Shown here piece by piece: positions 40,894 to 49,527 of a stretch of 64,000 nt of DNA. Location: contig JAVRON010000020.1 of the NCBI GenBank assembly GCA_032162705.1, positions 18,858 through 82,857 of the forward strand, given 5' to 3'. Origin of the DNA: QHXN01 sp032162705. GTDB lineage: Bacteria > Acidobacteriota > Blastocatellia > Pyrinomonadales > Pyrinomonadaceae. The translations under genes were made by a program, and so were the position numbers. A model generated the notes under the pieces. The model was not told where the DNA came from and did not search any database. It saw nothing but the letters and a program-made list of their open reading frames with translations. The first letter of the stretch is position 1; each line of letters opens with the position of its first letter.

Positions 40894-41451
40894 TCAGATT
40901 TTCTTGATTACGTCGCCGACCCGAATCACGCCCGCTCGCACGACTCTCGCATTGATGCCGCGCAGGTGAAGCTCTCTGCCCACCGGCGAGTTGACGAATT
41001 TCATCGCGTCGAGTCCGAAACGCGCCACGAATTTTTTGCAGCCGGTGTGCGGCTGGGCGGTGACTTCAATCATGGCCGAGCCGAGAGCCAGTTGTGTCCC
41101 CGGCGGCAAGTTCGCGGTGCTCAAGTCCATGTCGATGAAAAGCTGGTCGCCCGACAGTTGCCAGCGGTCTCTCTCCTGCGCCACAAGGGCGACGGCGCGC
41201 GAGTTCATAATGTTGAGCTGCATCTCTGGATGCGACGACCCGTCCGGCGTACGTGAGCTTCCACGCTCTCTCCAACCGTCGCCTACGAGACCTTCGACCA
41301 CGTCGAGTCGTCCTTCTTCCAGAACCTCTCGCGCGTCTACCTGCGGACGCCGCACGATCAACTCCAACACGCCTTCGTCTCTGGGCGATTGGCGAATCTC
41401 GTTCAACCCGGCTTCAAGCTCTTCGGTCGTCAAATGTTTCACCACGGCCAA
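40894..41451 (-). CDS. MOSC-domain protein
   Basis: MOSC domains bind a sulfur carrier or a molybdenum cofactor on a conserved Cys. The 185-aa product has the region LNIMNSRAVALVAQERDRWQ near residue 78, GDQLFIDMDLSTANLPPGTQ near 100 and the conserved Cys in TAQPHTGCKKFVARFG near 130. It is a stand-alone MOSC protein, of the type that can act in N-hydroxylated base reduction or sulfur transfer. No molybdenum-cofactor gene is nearby, so the substrate is open. It lies 96 bases upstream of the CMP-sugar synthetase operon on the same strand. Confidence 0.88.
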   Translation of the reverse strand: MAVVKHLTTEELEAGLNEIRQSPRDEGVLELIVRRPQVDAREVLEEGRLDVVEGLVGDGWRERGSSRTPDGSSHPEMQLNIMNSRAVALVAQERDRWQLSGDQLFIDMDLSTANLPPGTQLALGSAMIEVTAQPHTGCKKFVARFGLDAMKFVNSPVGRELHLRGINARVVRAGVIRVGDVIKKI

Positions 41452-41502
41452 CGTTATTCTCCTTCATCCCCAGAGTAAAAGAAGAGTAAAAGATTGCGGG
41501 CT

Positions 41503-43251
41503 TCACAGCGTCTTCTTGCTCCGCAACAACGTCTCCAACTCTTCCGCCGGAAGCGGGCGGCTAAACAGATACCCTTGCGCCTTCTCGCACCCGAGCCGCC
41601 GCAGAAGGCTCAACTGCTCTTCCGTCTCCACTCCTTCCGCGATGACCTCCAGCCGAAGGGTGCGCGCCAGCATGACTATCGCCGAGACGATGGCCGCGTC
41701 TTCATCATTGTTCGCGGCGTCGGAGACGAACGACCTGTCGATTTTTAACGAGTCGATAGGGAGCCGCTTCAGATAACTCAGGCTGGAGTAGCCCGTGCCG
41801 AAGTCATCGACCGAGACGCCCACGCCCTTCGACTGGAGAGCGCCCAGCGTCTCGACGGCGAACGCCGCGTCCTCCATCACGCAACTCTCGGTCAGCTCCA
41901 GATTCAGGTACTCGGGCCGGAGGCCCGTCTCCTTCAACACGCGCGCGACGAACTCCGGCAAATCCCTCTGCCGGAACTGTCGAGCCGAGAGATTGACCGC
42001 CACGGGCAGCGGCCCGAAGCCCGCGTCCTGCCACGCGCGAGCTTGCGTACAGGCGGCGCGCAGAACCCATTCGCCGAGAGGAAGAATCAGCCCCGACTCT
42101 TCGGCCAGAGGGATGAAGTCGGCGGGCGAAACCAGCCCGCGCTCGGGGTGTCGCCAGCGCACGAGCGCCTCCAGCCCGACTATCTTCCGGGTCGAGGTGT
42201 CGATCAGCGGTTGATAATGAAGCAAGAACTCGCCGCGCTCTAATGCACGCCGCAGACCCGCCTCCAGCAGCAGACGCTCGACCGCCCTGACGTTCATCTC
42301 CGCCGTGTAGAACTCGTAGTTGTTCCCGCCCTGTCCGCGGGCGCGATACCGGGCCGTGCCCGCATTCTTCAAGAGCGCATCGCCGTCATGCCCGTCGTGT
42401 GGATACATCGTGATGCCTGCGCTGGCGGTGATGTAAAGGTCGTGCCCCTCGTAAGCGAAGGGCGGCGCGAGCACCTCCTTGATTTTCTGCGTGACACCGA
42501 CCACGTCCTCCGTGCGGCGGACATCCGTCAGGAGGAGTGCGAACTCGGTGCCGCCCCAATGCGCGATGGTGTCGCTCCCGCCCATCTCGCCTGAGAGACG
42601 CCCCGCGATGTCTCGCAGCAAGGCGTCGCCCGCCACGTATCCGAGGGTCTCGTTGACGGGCTTCAGCCGGTCGATCCCGAGCAGCATGACGGCCAGGGGC
42701 CGACTTTCGCGCGCGGCTGTTGTCAACGCCTGCGCGAGTCGGCCCTCGAAGAAGGCGCGGTTCGGCAGTCCCGTCAGCGCGTCGTGGCTTGCCAGCCGGT
42801 CACGCTCCGCCGTGCGGCGCTCGACCAACTCCTCCATGTCCCGCGCGTAGCGGCGTTTTGTCACCAGCAGGTAATGATGTTGGAGGGCGCGGCTAACAGA
42901 GGTCTCGACGTAACGGGAGTCGAACGGTTTGACGATGTAGTCGAAAGCGCCCGCACGCATAGCCTCGACAGCGCTCTCTATTGTTTGCTCGCCGCTGATC
43001 ATGACCACGACCGTGTCGGGTGAAGACTCTAGGACGAACGGGATCATCTCCAGTCCCGTCATCTCCGGCATACGGATGTCGCTCAGTACAAGGTTGTAGC
43101 TCCGCGACTTGAGCAGCGAAAGCGCTTCGCGTGCGGAGCCGACGACGCTGCACTCGTACGTCTCGCACAGAAGGTCGTGGAGTATGCTACTGACGGCGGG
43201 CTCGTCGTCCACGATGAGAATACGGGGCTGGGCCGGGTTTGCTTGAGACAT
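41503..43251 (-). CDS. Response regulator with degenerate GGDEF and intact EAL domain
   Basis: The 582-aa protein (ATG at 43251) has a receiver domain with phospho-acceptor Asp58 (LVLSDIRMPEMTGL), a short coiled linker, a GGDEF domain whose signature reads GGTEF (residues 233-237), and an EAL domain (EAL at 361-363) with NLSARQF, LTES, DDFGTGYSSL, KIDRSFV and EGVE all conserved. It should therefore degrade cyclic di-GMP while the cyclase half is probably inactive, or only binds GTP. It lies next to PEPCK and upstream of the chemosensory cluster. Confidence 0.94.
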   Translation of the reverse strand: MSQANPAQPRILIVDDEPAVSSILHDLLCETYECSVVGSAREALSLLKSRSYNLVLSDIRMPEMTGLEMIPFVLESSPDTVVVMISGEQTIESAVEAMRAGAFDYIVKPFDSRYVETSVSRALQHHYLLVTKRRYARDMEELVERRTAERDRLASHDALTGLPNRAFFEGRLAQALTTAARESRPLAVMLLGIDRLKPVNETLGYVAGDALLRDIAGRLSGEMGGSDTIAHWGGTEFALLLTDVRRTEDVVGVTQKIKEVLAPPFAYEGHDLYITASAGITMYPHDGHDGDALLKNAGTARYRARGQGGNNYEFYTAEMNVRAVERLLLEAGLRRALERGEFLLHYQPLIDTSTRKIVGLEALVRWRHPERGLVSPADFIPLAEESGLILPLGEWVLRAACTQARAWQDAGFGPLPVAVNLSARQFRQRDLPEFVARVLKETGLRPEYLNLELTESCVMEDAAFAVETLGALQSKGVGVSVDDFGTGYSSLSYLKRLPIDSLKIDRSFVSDAANNDEDAAIVSAIVMLARTLRLEVIAEGVETEEQLSLLRRLGCEKAQGYLFSRPLPAEELETLLRSKKTL

Positions 43252-43298
43252 CACCTGACACGGAAACGATATGGATTTTCAGTCGTCAAAATTTTTAA

Positions 43299-45185
43299 CT
43301 ACAACCGGCAGATGAGTAGTTCGCGTTCGTAGATCATCTCCGGAGGCAGGCGGTCGTGCAATTCGATGAACAGCTCTTCGTGCTGAATGACTTCGGCACG
43401 CCACGCCGCGCGGTCGAAGGTTTGTAGCTGCTCGAACTTCTCCTTCGGGAAGTCGAGGCCCTTCCACTCCATGTCCTCGTAATGAGGCATCCAGCCGATG
43501 GGCGTCTCACGGCCCACGGCGCGACCCCGTGCGCGGTCAACGATCCATTTCAGCACGCGCATGTTCTCGCCAAAGCCCGGCCACATGAACTGTCCTTCCG
43601 CGTCTTTACGGAACCAGTTGACGTGGAAGATGCGCGGCGTCTCGCTCAAGCTACGCTGCATCCTGATCCAGTGACGAAAATAATCGCCCATGTGATAGCC
43701 GCAGAATGGCAGCATCGCCATCGGGTCGCGTCGCACCTTGCCGACCGTGCCTCCGGCGGCGGCAGTCATCTCCGAACCCACGGTAGCACCGACGTAGACG
43801 CCCGTGCTCCAGTTGAACGCCTGGAAGACCAGCGGCACGGTCGTCGCGCGTCGGCCACCGAAGATGATCGCGCTGATGGGGACGCCTTCGGGGTTCTCCC
43901 AGTCGGGGTCAATCGTCGGACATTGCGAGGCGGGGGCGGTGAAGCGCGCGTTCGGGTGCGCTGCTTTCGCTCCGGTCTCACGAGCAATCTGCGGCGTCCA
44001 ACGGTTCCCCTGCCAGTCGAGACATTCGGCGGGCGGCTCGTCCGTCATGCCCTCCCACCACACGCCGCCTTCGGGCGTGAGCGCGACGTTGGTGAAGATG
44101 CTGTTCTTGGCAAGCGTCGCCATCGCGTTCGGGTTCGTCTTGACGGAAGTGCCCGGCGCGACGCCGAAGAAGCCCGCCTCCGGGTTGATGGCGTGGAGGC
44201 GACCGTCGGCGTCCGGCTTGATCCAGGCGATGTCGTCTCCGACCGTCCAGACTTTCCAGTCCTCGAAGCCTTTGGGCGGAATCAGCATGGCGAAATTCGT
44301 CTTGCCGCAGGCAGAGGGGAAAGCGGCGGCGACATAAGTCTTTTCGCCTTTCGGGTCTTCGACCCCGACGATGAGCATGTGCTCGGCCATCCAGCCTTCG
44401 TCGCGCGCGATGTTCGAGGCGATGCGCAGCGCGAAGCACTTCTTGCCGAGCAGAGCGTTGCCGCCGTAGCCCGACCCGTAAGACCAGATTTCGCGCGTCT
44501 CGGGGAAGTGGACGATGTACTTCTCCTTGTTGCACGGCCACGACACATCCTCTTCGCCGGGCGAGAGCGGCGCTCCGACCGTGTGCATGCACGGCACGAC
44601 GCGCTTGTAGTCCTTGTCGATCTCGGCCACGACCGCTAGGCCGATGCGCGCCATGATACGCATGTTGACGACGACGTAGGGCGAGTCTGTCAGTTGCACG
44701 CCGATCTGCGACATCGGCGAGCCGACCGGGCCCATGCTGAAGGGCAGCACGTACATCGTGCGCCCGCGCATCGAGCCGTCGAACAGCTCCTTCAGCTTGC
44801 GGCGCATCTTGAAGGGGTCTTCCCAGTTGTTGGTGGGGCCCGCCGCCTCCTTCGAGAGAGAGCAGATAAAGGTTCGGTCTTCGACCCGCGCGACATCCGT
44901 GGCGTCCGAGCGCGCGTAGAAGCAACCGGGCCAAAGCTCTTCGTTGAGTTTGACGAAAGTGCCGCCCTCGACCATCTGCGCGCAGAGTGCTTCATTCTCT
45001 TCCTCGGAGCCGTCCACCCAGTGGATCGCTGCGGGCCGAGTCAGTTGAGCCATCTTCTCAACCCAACGGAGGAGATGATTGTTCCTGCTCAAAGGTAGAG
45101 CCGGATTACGGGAACCGTGCGGCGTGACGACTTCCTTTGCGGCGGGCGCGGTCTTGCCCTGTGAAATACTCATGTTTCTAACCAT
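43299..45185 (-). CDS. pckG: GTP-dependent phosphoenolpyruvate carboxykinase
   Basis: Converts oxaloacetate and GTP to phosphoenolpyruvate, CO2 and GDP in gluconeogenesis. The 628-aa protein has YVAAAFPSACGKTNFAMLIP near residue 275 with the catalytic Cys of the GTP-type family and the kinase-1a loop, the upstream LPFSMGPVGSPMSQIGVQLT near 147, and IIFGGRRATTVPLVFQAFNW near 437. Length is normal. Two ATG codons near the start (45185 and 45173) are both possible. It lies between signalling genes, so it is probably monocistronic. Confidence 0.96.
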   Translation of the reverse strand: MVRNMSISQGKTAPAAKEVVTPHGSRNPALPLSRNNHLLRWVEKMAQLTRPAAIHWVDGSEEENEALCAQMVEGGTFVKLNEELWPGCFYARSDATDVARVEDRTFICSLSKEAAGPTNNWEDPFKMRRKLKELFDGSMRGRTMYVLPFSMGPVGSPMSQIGVQLTDSPYVVVNMRIMARIGLAVVAEIDKDYKRVVPCMHTVGAPLSPGEEDVSWPCNKEKYIVHFPETREIWSYGSGYGGNALLGKKCFALRIASNIARDEGWMAEHMLIVGVEDPKGEKTYVAAAFPSACGKTNFAMLIPPKGFEDWKVWTVGDDIAWIKPDADGRLHAINPEAGFFGVAPGTSVKTNPNAMATLAKNSIFTNVALTPEGGVWWEGMTDEPPAECLDWQGNRWTPQIARETGAKAAHPNARFTAPASQCPTIDPDWENPEGVPISAIIFGGRRATTVPLVFQAFNWSTGVYVGATVGSEMTAAAGGTVGKVRRDPMAMLPFCGYHMGDYFRHWIRMQRSLSETPRIFHVNWFRKDAEGQFMWPGFGENMRVLKWIVDRARGRAVGRETPIGWMPHYEDMEWKGLDFPKEKFEQLQTFDRAAWRAEVIQHEELFIELHDRLPPEMIYERELLICRL

Positions 45186-45496
45186 CCTCTCCTCTGGAAA
45201 TCCGGTCTCGACGTACCGGCAGACTCTACCTGCTTTCCTCTATCCTATCTCAATTTGCGTTTGAATATAAATCATGAGGCATGCACCGCCACAGACACCA
45301 CAGGGAACGCTCCAGAGTAAGAGCACTTTTCAGGAGGGCGTGAGGCGGAAGCGCGACCGTGAGGGAGGGCGTCTTGTTATATCAAGCTTTGCCCGGAGGA
45401 AGTTGAGACGCCCTCCCTCACGGTCGGGCTTGCGGCCTCGCTGTCATCCAGCCAATTGAAAATTGCCGTGAAGCTGTGCCTGTGATGTCTAATGCT
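45186..45496. other. 311-bp intergenic region with a palindromic element
   Basis: It contains the inverted repeat at 45342-45439 and, just before it at about 45289-45306, a degenerate half of the CCACAGAGACAC family. The part next to 45185 should hold the PEPCK promoter, but I see no certain motif. Confidence 0.6.
45342..45439. repeat. Inverted repeat element, GGAAGCCCGACCGTGAGGG family (copy 2)
   Basis: The 31-base arm at 45342-45372 pairs with 45408-45439 apart from a few mismatches at the outer end. Arm and loop sequences match copy 1 (29181-29278) in the opposite orientation: both loops share CTCAACT and CAAAGCT near the same arm. Confidence 0.95.
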
Positions 45497-45721
45497 TTAA
45501 CGCTTCTCAGTATGCTGCCTGTACGCGATGACCGCTTCGATGGCTCCCTCGTGCATCCGCTCGGGGCGGACGTAGGGCCAGTGCTTCTCGAACTCTTCAT
45601 CCGTCATGGACGTTTGAAGCGCCCTCTCTTTACTCTTTAACCATTCCTCGGCCCACTGCCGGAGTTCCGCGTCACGGTTAAGAGCCGTCCGCGCCGCGTG
45701 CATATTAATTGGCATGCTCAT
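45497..45721 (-). CDS. Small hypothetical protein (74 aa)
   Basis: A helical, charged protein starting MSMPINMHAARTAL, with DAELRQWAEEWLKSKERAL, a conserved-looking TDEEFEKHWPYVRPERMHEG and IEAVIAYRQHTEKR at the end. An AAAGGGA lies about ten bases before the chosen ATG; an earlier in-frame codon is less well placed. No family is recognised. It follows the hybrid histidine kinase at its 5' side and may belong to that transcript or stand alone. Confidence 0.6.
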   Translation of the reverse strand: MSMPINMHAARTALNRDAELRQWAEEWLKSKERALQTSMTDEEFEKHWPYVRPERMHEGAIEAVIAYRQHTEKR

Positions 45722-45766
45722 CGGATATTTCCCTTTCACTGTTCCAGGTAAAACTTCAAGAGACGA

Positions 45767-47452
45767 TCAGCCTTTGCCGAGCCGTGTGGCGAGATTAGCC
45801 ACGACCGCCACCAATTCAGCAGGCTCGATTGGCTTCGGCACGTGCAACTGGAAGCCGGAGCGGAGCACACGCATGCGGTCTTCCGCCCTGACGTACGCGG
45901 TCAAGGCAGCCGCGGGGGTCTGTCCCCCGTGCTCGGACGAGAGGGCGCGCACTTTATCAATCAGAACATAGCCGTCCTCTTCCGGCAGCCCGAGATCGCT
46001 GATGAGCACGTCGGGGCGAAACTGTGCGAGTGCCTCCAACGCCTCGGAAGCCGACCCGACCGTGACGACTTCTGATTTGCAATGTTCGAGCACCGCGCGC
46101 AGCAGCTCGCGCGTGTCCGCCTCGTCATCGACGACCAGAACTCGCAAGCCTTGAAGAGAAGGCGGGCATTCAATCTCCAGCGGGTTGATGGCAGTAGGGA
46201 GCGTGCGCTCTGCCATCACCGGCTCTTCCCTGAGAGCGACGAAAGGCAGGCTGACGACGAAGGTCGTCCCCTTCCCTTCGCCCTCGCTCTCGGCCCTTAC
46301 CGTGCCGCCGTGCAGTTCGACCAGTTGGCGCACGATGGACAGCCCCAACCCCATTCCGCCGTGCATTCTGTTGGTGCCGGGATCAGCTTGACGGAAACGG
46401 TCGAAGATGTGCGGCAGAAACTCGCGGCTGATGCCGATGCCGGAATCCTCCACCGTAATCTCCACCTGCGAACCGACGCTCTCTAACCTGACCAGTATCC
46501 GTCCGCCGCCGGGCGTAAACTTGATGGCGTTCGTGAGCAGGTTCCAGATCACCTGCTGTAAGCGGTCGGCGTCGCCGTTGATGGGCCCGGCGCGCGGGTC
46601 GAGTTCCGTAGTAAGGAGGATATCTTTCGCGTCCGCGGCGGGGCGGGTCGCCTCGATGGCGGCTTCGATGATTGGGGGAAGCTCGACCGTGCGCAGGTCG
46701 AGCCGCAGCTTGCCGCTGATGATGCGCGAGACATCGAGCAGGTCACTGATGAGCTGGTTCTGCGACTGTGCGTTGCGATGGATAGTTTCGAGCGCGCGGT
46801 CGTGCGCCTCCGCGTTGAGCTTGCCGGTGAGAGCCATATTCGACCAGCCGAGAATGGCCGTGAGCGGCGTACGTAGCTCGTGCGAGACCGTGGCGAGGAA
46901 CTCGTCCTTGAGATGGTTGGCCTCTTCCGCCTCGCGGCGCGCAACCTTCTCTCTGGCGAGCGCCTGTGTGCGCGCCTCGACCTGCGCTTGCAGTTCCGCT
47001 TCGCGCGCCACGCGCTCGGTCACGTCTTCGATGACGGTGATAGTGCCGATGACGCGTCCGTCGTGAATCAGCGGCGAGATGCGCGCCGTCTGCTGCATCT
47101 CCGTAAAGCCGCTCAGACTCGTGTCGGTCGGGAGCGGCAACAGATGGCCGTGCAGGCGCTGCGAAAGCACTCTGGTCTGTCCTTCCAGCACCCACTTGTA
47201 ATGTCGATCCAGACGCCTCTTCTCAAGCTCCGTATAGACTTCGAGGATGTTGCGCCCGATGACTTCCGCCGCGCTCACCTCGCTGTGCTCCTCCAGCCAG
47301 CGATTCCAGGCGCGGATATTCAAATCGGCGTCCGTGATGAGAATGCCGTGCCCCGCGAGGTCATTCATCCAGCGCAGCAAAGCCGCGTCGAGCAATGTCT
47401 CTTCATTCGGGCCAGTTTTCGTCATAGCTTTAATGCTCGGTCTATCACTCAT
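45767..47452 (-). CDS. Hybrid sensor histidine kinase, PAS-HisKA-HATPase-REC
   Basis: A 561-aa soluble kinase, no transmembrane segment. The ATG is at 47452. A PAS domain (residues about 25-145, GHGILITDADLNIRAWNRWL) is followed by a coiled linker, the phosphorylated His191 in TVSHELRTPLTAILGW, the N-box LLTNAIKFTPGGG, G-boxes (VEDSGIGISREFLPHIFDRF and GMGLGLSIVRQLVELHGG) and a C-terminal receiver domain (VLVVDDEADTRELL, then DVLISDLGLPEEDG). It probably senses a small molecule or redox state through PAS. It starts 11 bases after the CheC-like gene and may feed the cluster. Confidence 0.94.
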   Translation of the reverse strand: MSDRPSIKAMTKTGPNEETLLDAALLRWMNDLAGHGILITDADLNIRAWNRWLEEHSEVSAAEVIGRNILEVYTELEKRRLDRHYKWVLEGQTRVLSQRLHGHLLPLPTDTSLSGFTEMQQTARISPLIHDGRVIGTITVIEDVTERVAREAELQAQVEARTQALAREKVARREAEEANHLKDEFLATVSHELRTPLTAILGWSNMALTGKLNAEAHDRALETIHRNAQSQNQLISDLLDVSRIISGKLRLDLRTVELPPIIEAAIEATRPAADAKDILLTTELDPRAGPINGDADRLQQVIWNLLTNAIKFTPGGGRILVRLESVGSQVEITVEDSGIGISREFLPHIFDRFRQADPGTNRMHGGMGLGLSIVRQLVELHGGTVRAESEGEGKGTTFVVSLPFVALREEPVMAERTLPTAINPLEIECPPSLQGLRVLVVDDEADTRELLRAVLEHCKSEVVTVGSASEALEALAQFRPDVLISDLGLPEEDGYVLIDKVRALSSEHGGQTPAAALTAYVRAEDRMRVLRSGFQLHVPKPIEPAELVAVVANLATRLGKG

Positions 47453-47462
47453 CAGCAAACTT

Positions 47463-48083
47463 TCAAGCTTGTCCCTGTCGCTCTTCCCACGCCTCGACTT
47501 CCTGAATCAGACGGTCGAGCGAGGCGACGCTCAAGACCATCACGAGGAATCCCCGGACGGCGCTGTCGCGAATCTGGAAGGCCGTGTAAATCACCAGAGC
47601 ATACTGCGGCTCGCCCTTGCCCGTGAGGAGAGAGTCGAGCAATTCGTCGAGCGTCTCAAGATGTAGGCGCGGGACTGAAAACGAGACGTGAACGTCGAGG
47701 AGATTGCCGAACATGCCCAGACAGGCGTTCAACAGAATGTTCCCCACCTCGGTTAAGACTTCGCGCGCCGACTCGTCGAGCCGGCTTGAAGGCGACTGCC
47801 CGTCCGTCAGCAGATCGGTCAGTCGCACCGCGCCGTCGTGATTGAGCAGCAGCAGCGCGTCGCCCGCGACGGGCCCGGCAAACACTTGATGGATGGAGGC
47901 GATTTCGCCGGGGAGGAATTTGGCGAGCACTTTCGGCAGCTCTGCCGTCGGATGCATGGAGACCTCCGGCGCGTTGAGGATGACTCTCTGCCCGGTCAGC
48001 TCTGAGAGCGCCGCGCCAGTGCGCGCGAAGGCGATGTTGATTAACTCCGAAACCGCATCGCTCTGGCGATCAGTCAATTCCAT
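47463..48083 (-). CDS. CheC-like chemotaxis phosphatase
   Basis: The 206-aa product (ATG at 48083) has the two CheC/FliY active-site motifs: SELINIAFARTGAALSELTG near residue 14 (Glu and Asn) and EVLTEVGNILLNACLGMFGN near 110. CheC dephosphorylates CheY-P and adjusts adaptation. A longer reading, to 48266, runs through the CheY gene in a different frame and gives an unlikely Arg/Ser-rich extension. It starts four bases after the stop of the CheY gene on the same strand. Confidence 0.88.
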   Translation of the reverse strand: MELTDRQSDAVSELINIAFARTGAALSELTGQRVILNAPEVSMHPTAELPKVLAKFLPGEIASIHQVFAGPVAGDALLLLNHDGAVRLTDLLTDGQSPSSRLDESAREVLTEVGNILLNACLGMFGNLLDVHVSFSVPRLHLETLDELLDSLLTGKGEPQYALVIYTAFQIRDSAVRGFLVMVLSVASLDRLIQEVEAWEERQGQA

Positions 48084-48087
48084 TGCT

Positions 48088-48453
48088 CTACTTCCCCCCC
48101 AGCGCAGAGTTAACCGCTCCGAGCACGTTTTCAGTGGCGAACGGCTTGTTGATGAAAGCGCACGCACCAGCTTCTTCGACCATCGTCCGCGTCGAACTCT
48201 GAATGTCCGCGCTGGCGACGACAACGCGCACCCCTGCATCCATCTCGCGCAGCTTGGACAGAACATCCAGCCCGTTCATGCCCTTCATCACCAGATCGAG
48301 GAAGACCACATCGGGCTTCTCGATAAAATAGAGTTCGAGCGCGGCCATCCCCTCTTCCGCCTCGACGACATTGTACCCGGCTGTCTCAAGAATGCGCCGC
48401 AGAGTCCTGCGCGACAGAGCGGAATCGTCCACGACCATTGTTTTTTTACTCAT
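48088..48453 (-). CDS. CheY-like response regulator (copy 1)
   Basis: A stand-alone receiver domain of 121 aa with VVDDS near residue 9, phospho-acceptor Asp53 in VVFLDLVMKGMNG, the Ser/Thr switch region RVVVASAD and Lys in INKPF near 103. It lies between cheB and the CheC-like gene and overlaps cheB by four bases. It is the probable output protein, reset by CheC. The usual CheY switch residues are present, but no flagellar gene is in the window to receive it. Confidence 0.93.
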   Translation of the reverse strand: MSKKTMVVDDSALSRRTLRRILETAGYNVVEAEEGMAALELYFIEKPDVVFLDLVMKGMNGLDVLSKLREMDAGVRVVVASADIQSSTRTMVEEAGACAFINKPFATENVLGAVNSALGGK

Positions 48454-49499
48454 ACTACCTCCCGAATCGCCGCCGCCATTTTGTCGAGCGGCACGCTCCT
48501 ATCGCTCAAGCCCGCTTCAACCACGGAAGAGGGCATGCCGTACACGACGCACGTCTCTTCGCTTTCGGTGTAGACAAGGCCGCCCTGCGCTTTGATCCAG
48601 GCCGCGCCCGCATGGCCGTCCGAACCCATCCCCGTCATCACCACTCCCAGAACTCTCTGCCCATATACTTCCGCCGCCGACTGAAAGAGCACATCGACCG
48701 AAGGGCGGTGCGGCATCTCGAAAGGTCTTGAGTCGAGGTGCGCGACCACCGCTCCGTCCGCCTGACGACGGCATGTCATGTGCCGCCCCGCCGGGGCCAG
48801 CAGCACCACGCCCGCACGCAGCGCGTCGCCTTCGCGCGCCTCACGCACGTCGAGAGGCGAATGCTCACTCAATCTGCGCGCGTACATCTCAGTGTATCCG
48901 ACCGGCATGTGCATCACCATCGCCAGCGGGACTGGGAAATCCAAAGGCAGTTGTGGGATTAACTGTCTCAAAGCCTGTGGGCCGCCGGTGGAAATACCGA
49001 TGACCACGAGGTCAACCAGAGCCTTGCCCTTGACCGTAGCGGTCGGCAACGACGGCTGCTCCGTAGAAACCGGCGAGGCGATTTGGACGCGCGCCATGTG
49101 AATGCTCGCGGCAGCTTTGACCTTCTCAATCAGCTCGTCGCTCACCTCAAAGATTTTCTCGGTCGCCAGCGCCGTCGGCTTCTGCACGAAATCCACCGCG
49201 CCCGCATCCAGCGCGGTCAATGCGGCCTCTCCCGTCTCGTTCGCGATGCTCATGATGATGATGGGCAAGGGTCTGCGCGCCATCTGTTCGCGCACGAACC
49301 CGACCCCGTCCAACTCGGGCATGATGAGATCGCAGGTGACGACATCCGGGTCGAGCTGCGCGACCAACTCCAGCGCCTCCCTGCCGTCGCGCGCCGTCCC
49401 CACCACTTCGAGGAAAGGGCTGCGCGAGAGCATCTGCTTGACGACTTTCCGCACGTATGCGGAGTCGTCCACCACCAGAACTTTTAGAACTCGATCCAT
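48450..49499 (-). CDS. cheB: Chemotaxis methylesterase CheB
   Basis: Removes methyl groups from receptor glutamates when phosphorylated. The 349-aa protein has an N-terminal receiver domain with Asp57 (VVTCDLIMPELDG), a linker, and the esterase domain with the catalytic Ser in VIGISTGGPQAL, His in MVMHMPVGYTEMYARRL and Asp in VVMTGMGSDGHAGA. The Thr after the Ser is a common variant of GxS. It overlaps the CheY-like gene by four bases and is 28 bases from cheR. Confidence 0.96.
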   Translation of the reverse strand: MDRVLKVLVVDDSAYVRKVVKQMLSRSPFLEVVGTARDGREALELVAQLDPDVVTCDLIMPELDGVGFVREQMARRPLPIIIMSIANETGEAALTALDAGAVDFVQKPTALATEKIFEVSDELIEKVKAAASIHMARVQIASPVSTEQPSLPTATVKGKALVDLVVIGISTGGPQALRQLIPQLPLDFPVPLAMVMHMPVGYTEMYARRLSEHSPLDVREAREGDALRAGVVLLAPAGRHMTCRRQADGAVVAHLDSRPFEMPHRPSVDVLFQSAAEVYGQRVLGVVMTGMGSDGHAGAAWIKAQGGLVYTESEETCVVYGMPSSVVEAGLSDRSVPLDKMAAAIREVV

Positions 49500-49527
49500 G
49501 AATAATCCTCGAAGCGCCGGGCGACCG

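Noticed and set aside
43978..44934. A 318-aa minus-strand gene inside pckG
   Set aside because: It is a shifted frame of the PEPCK gene, which has full conserved motifs across the same bases.
47463..48266. An N-terminally extended CheC starting within the CheY gene
   Set aside because: The extension is Arg/Ser-rich, overlaps cheY in another frame, and the conserved CheC start MELTDRQSDAV lies at 48083.
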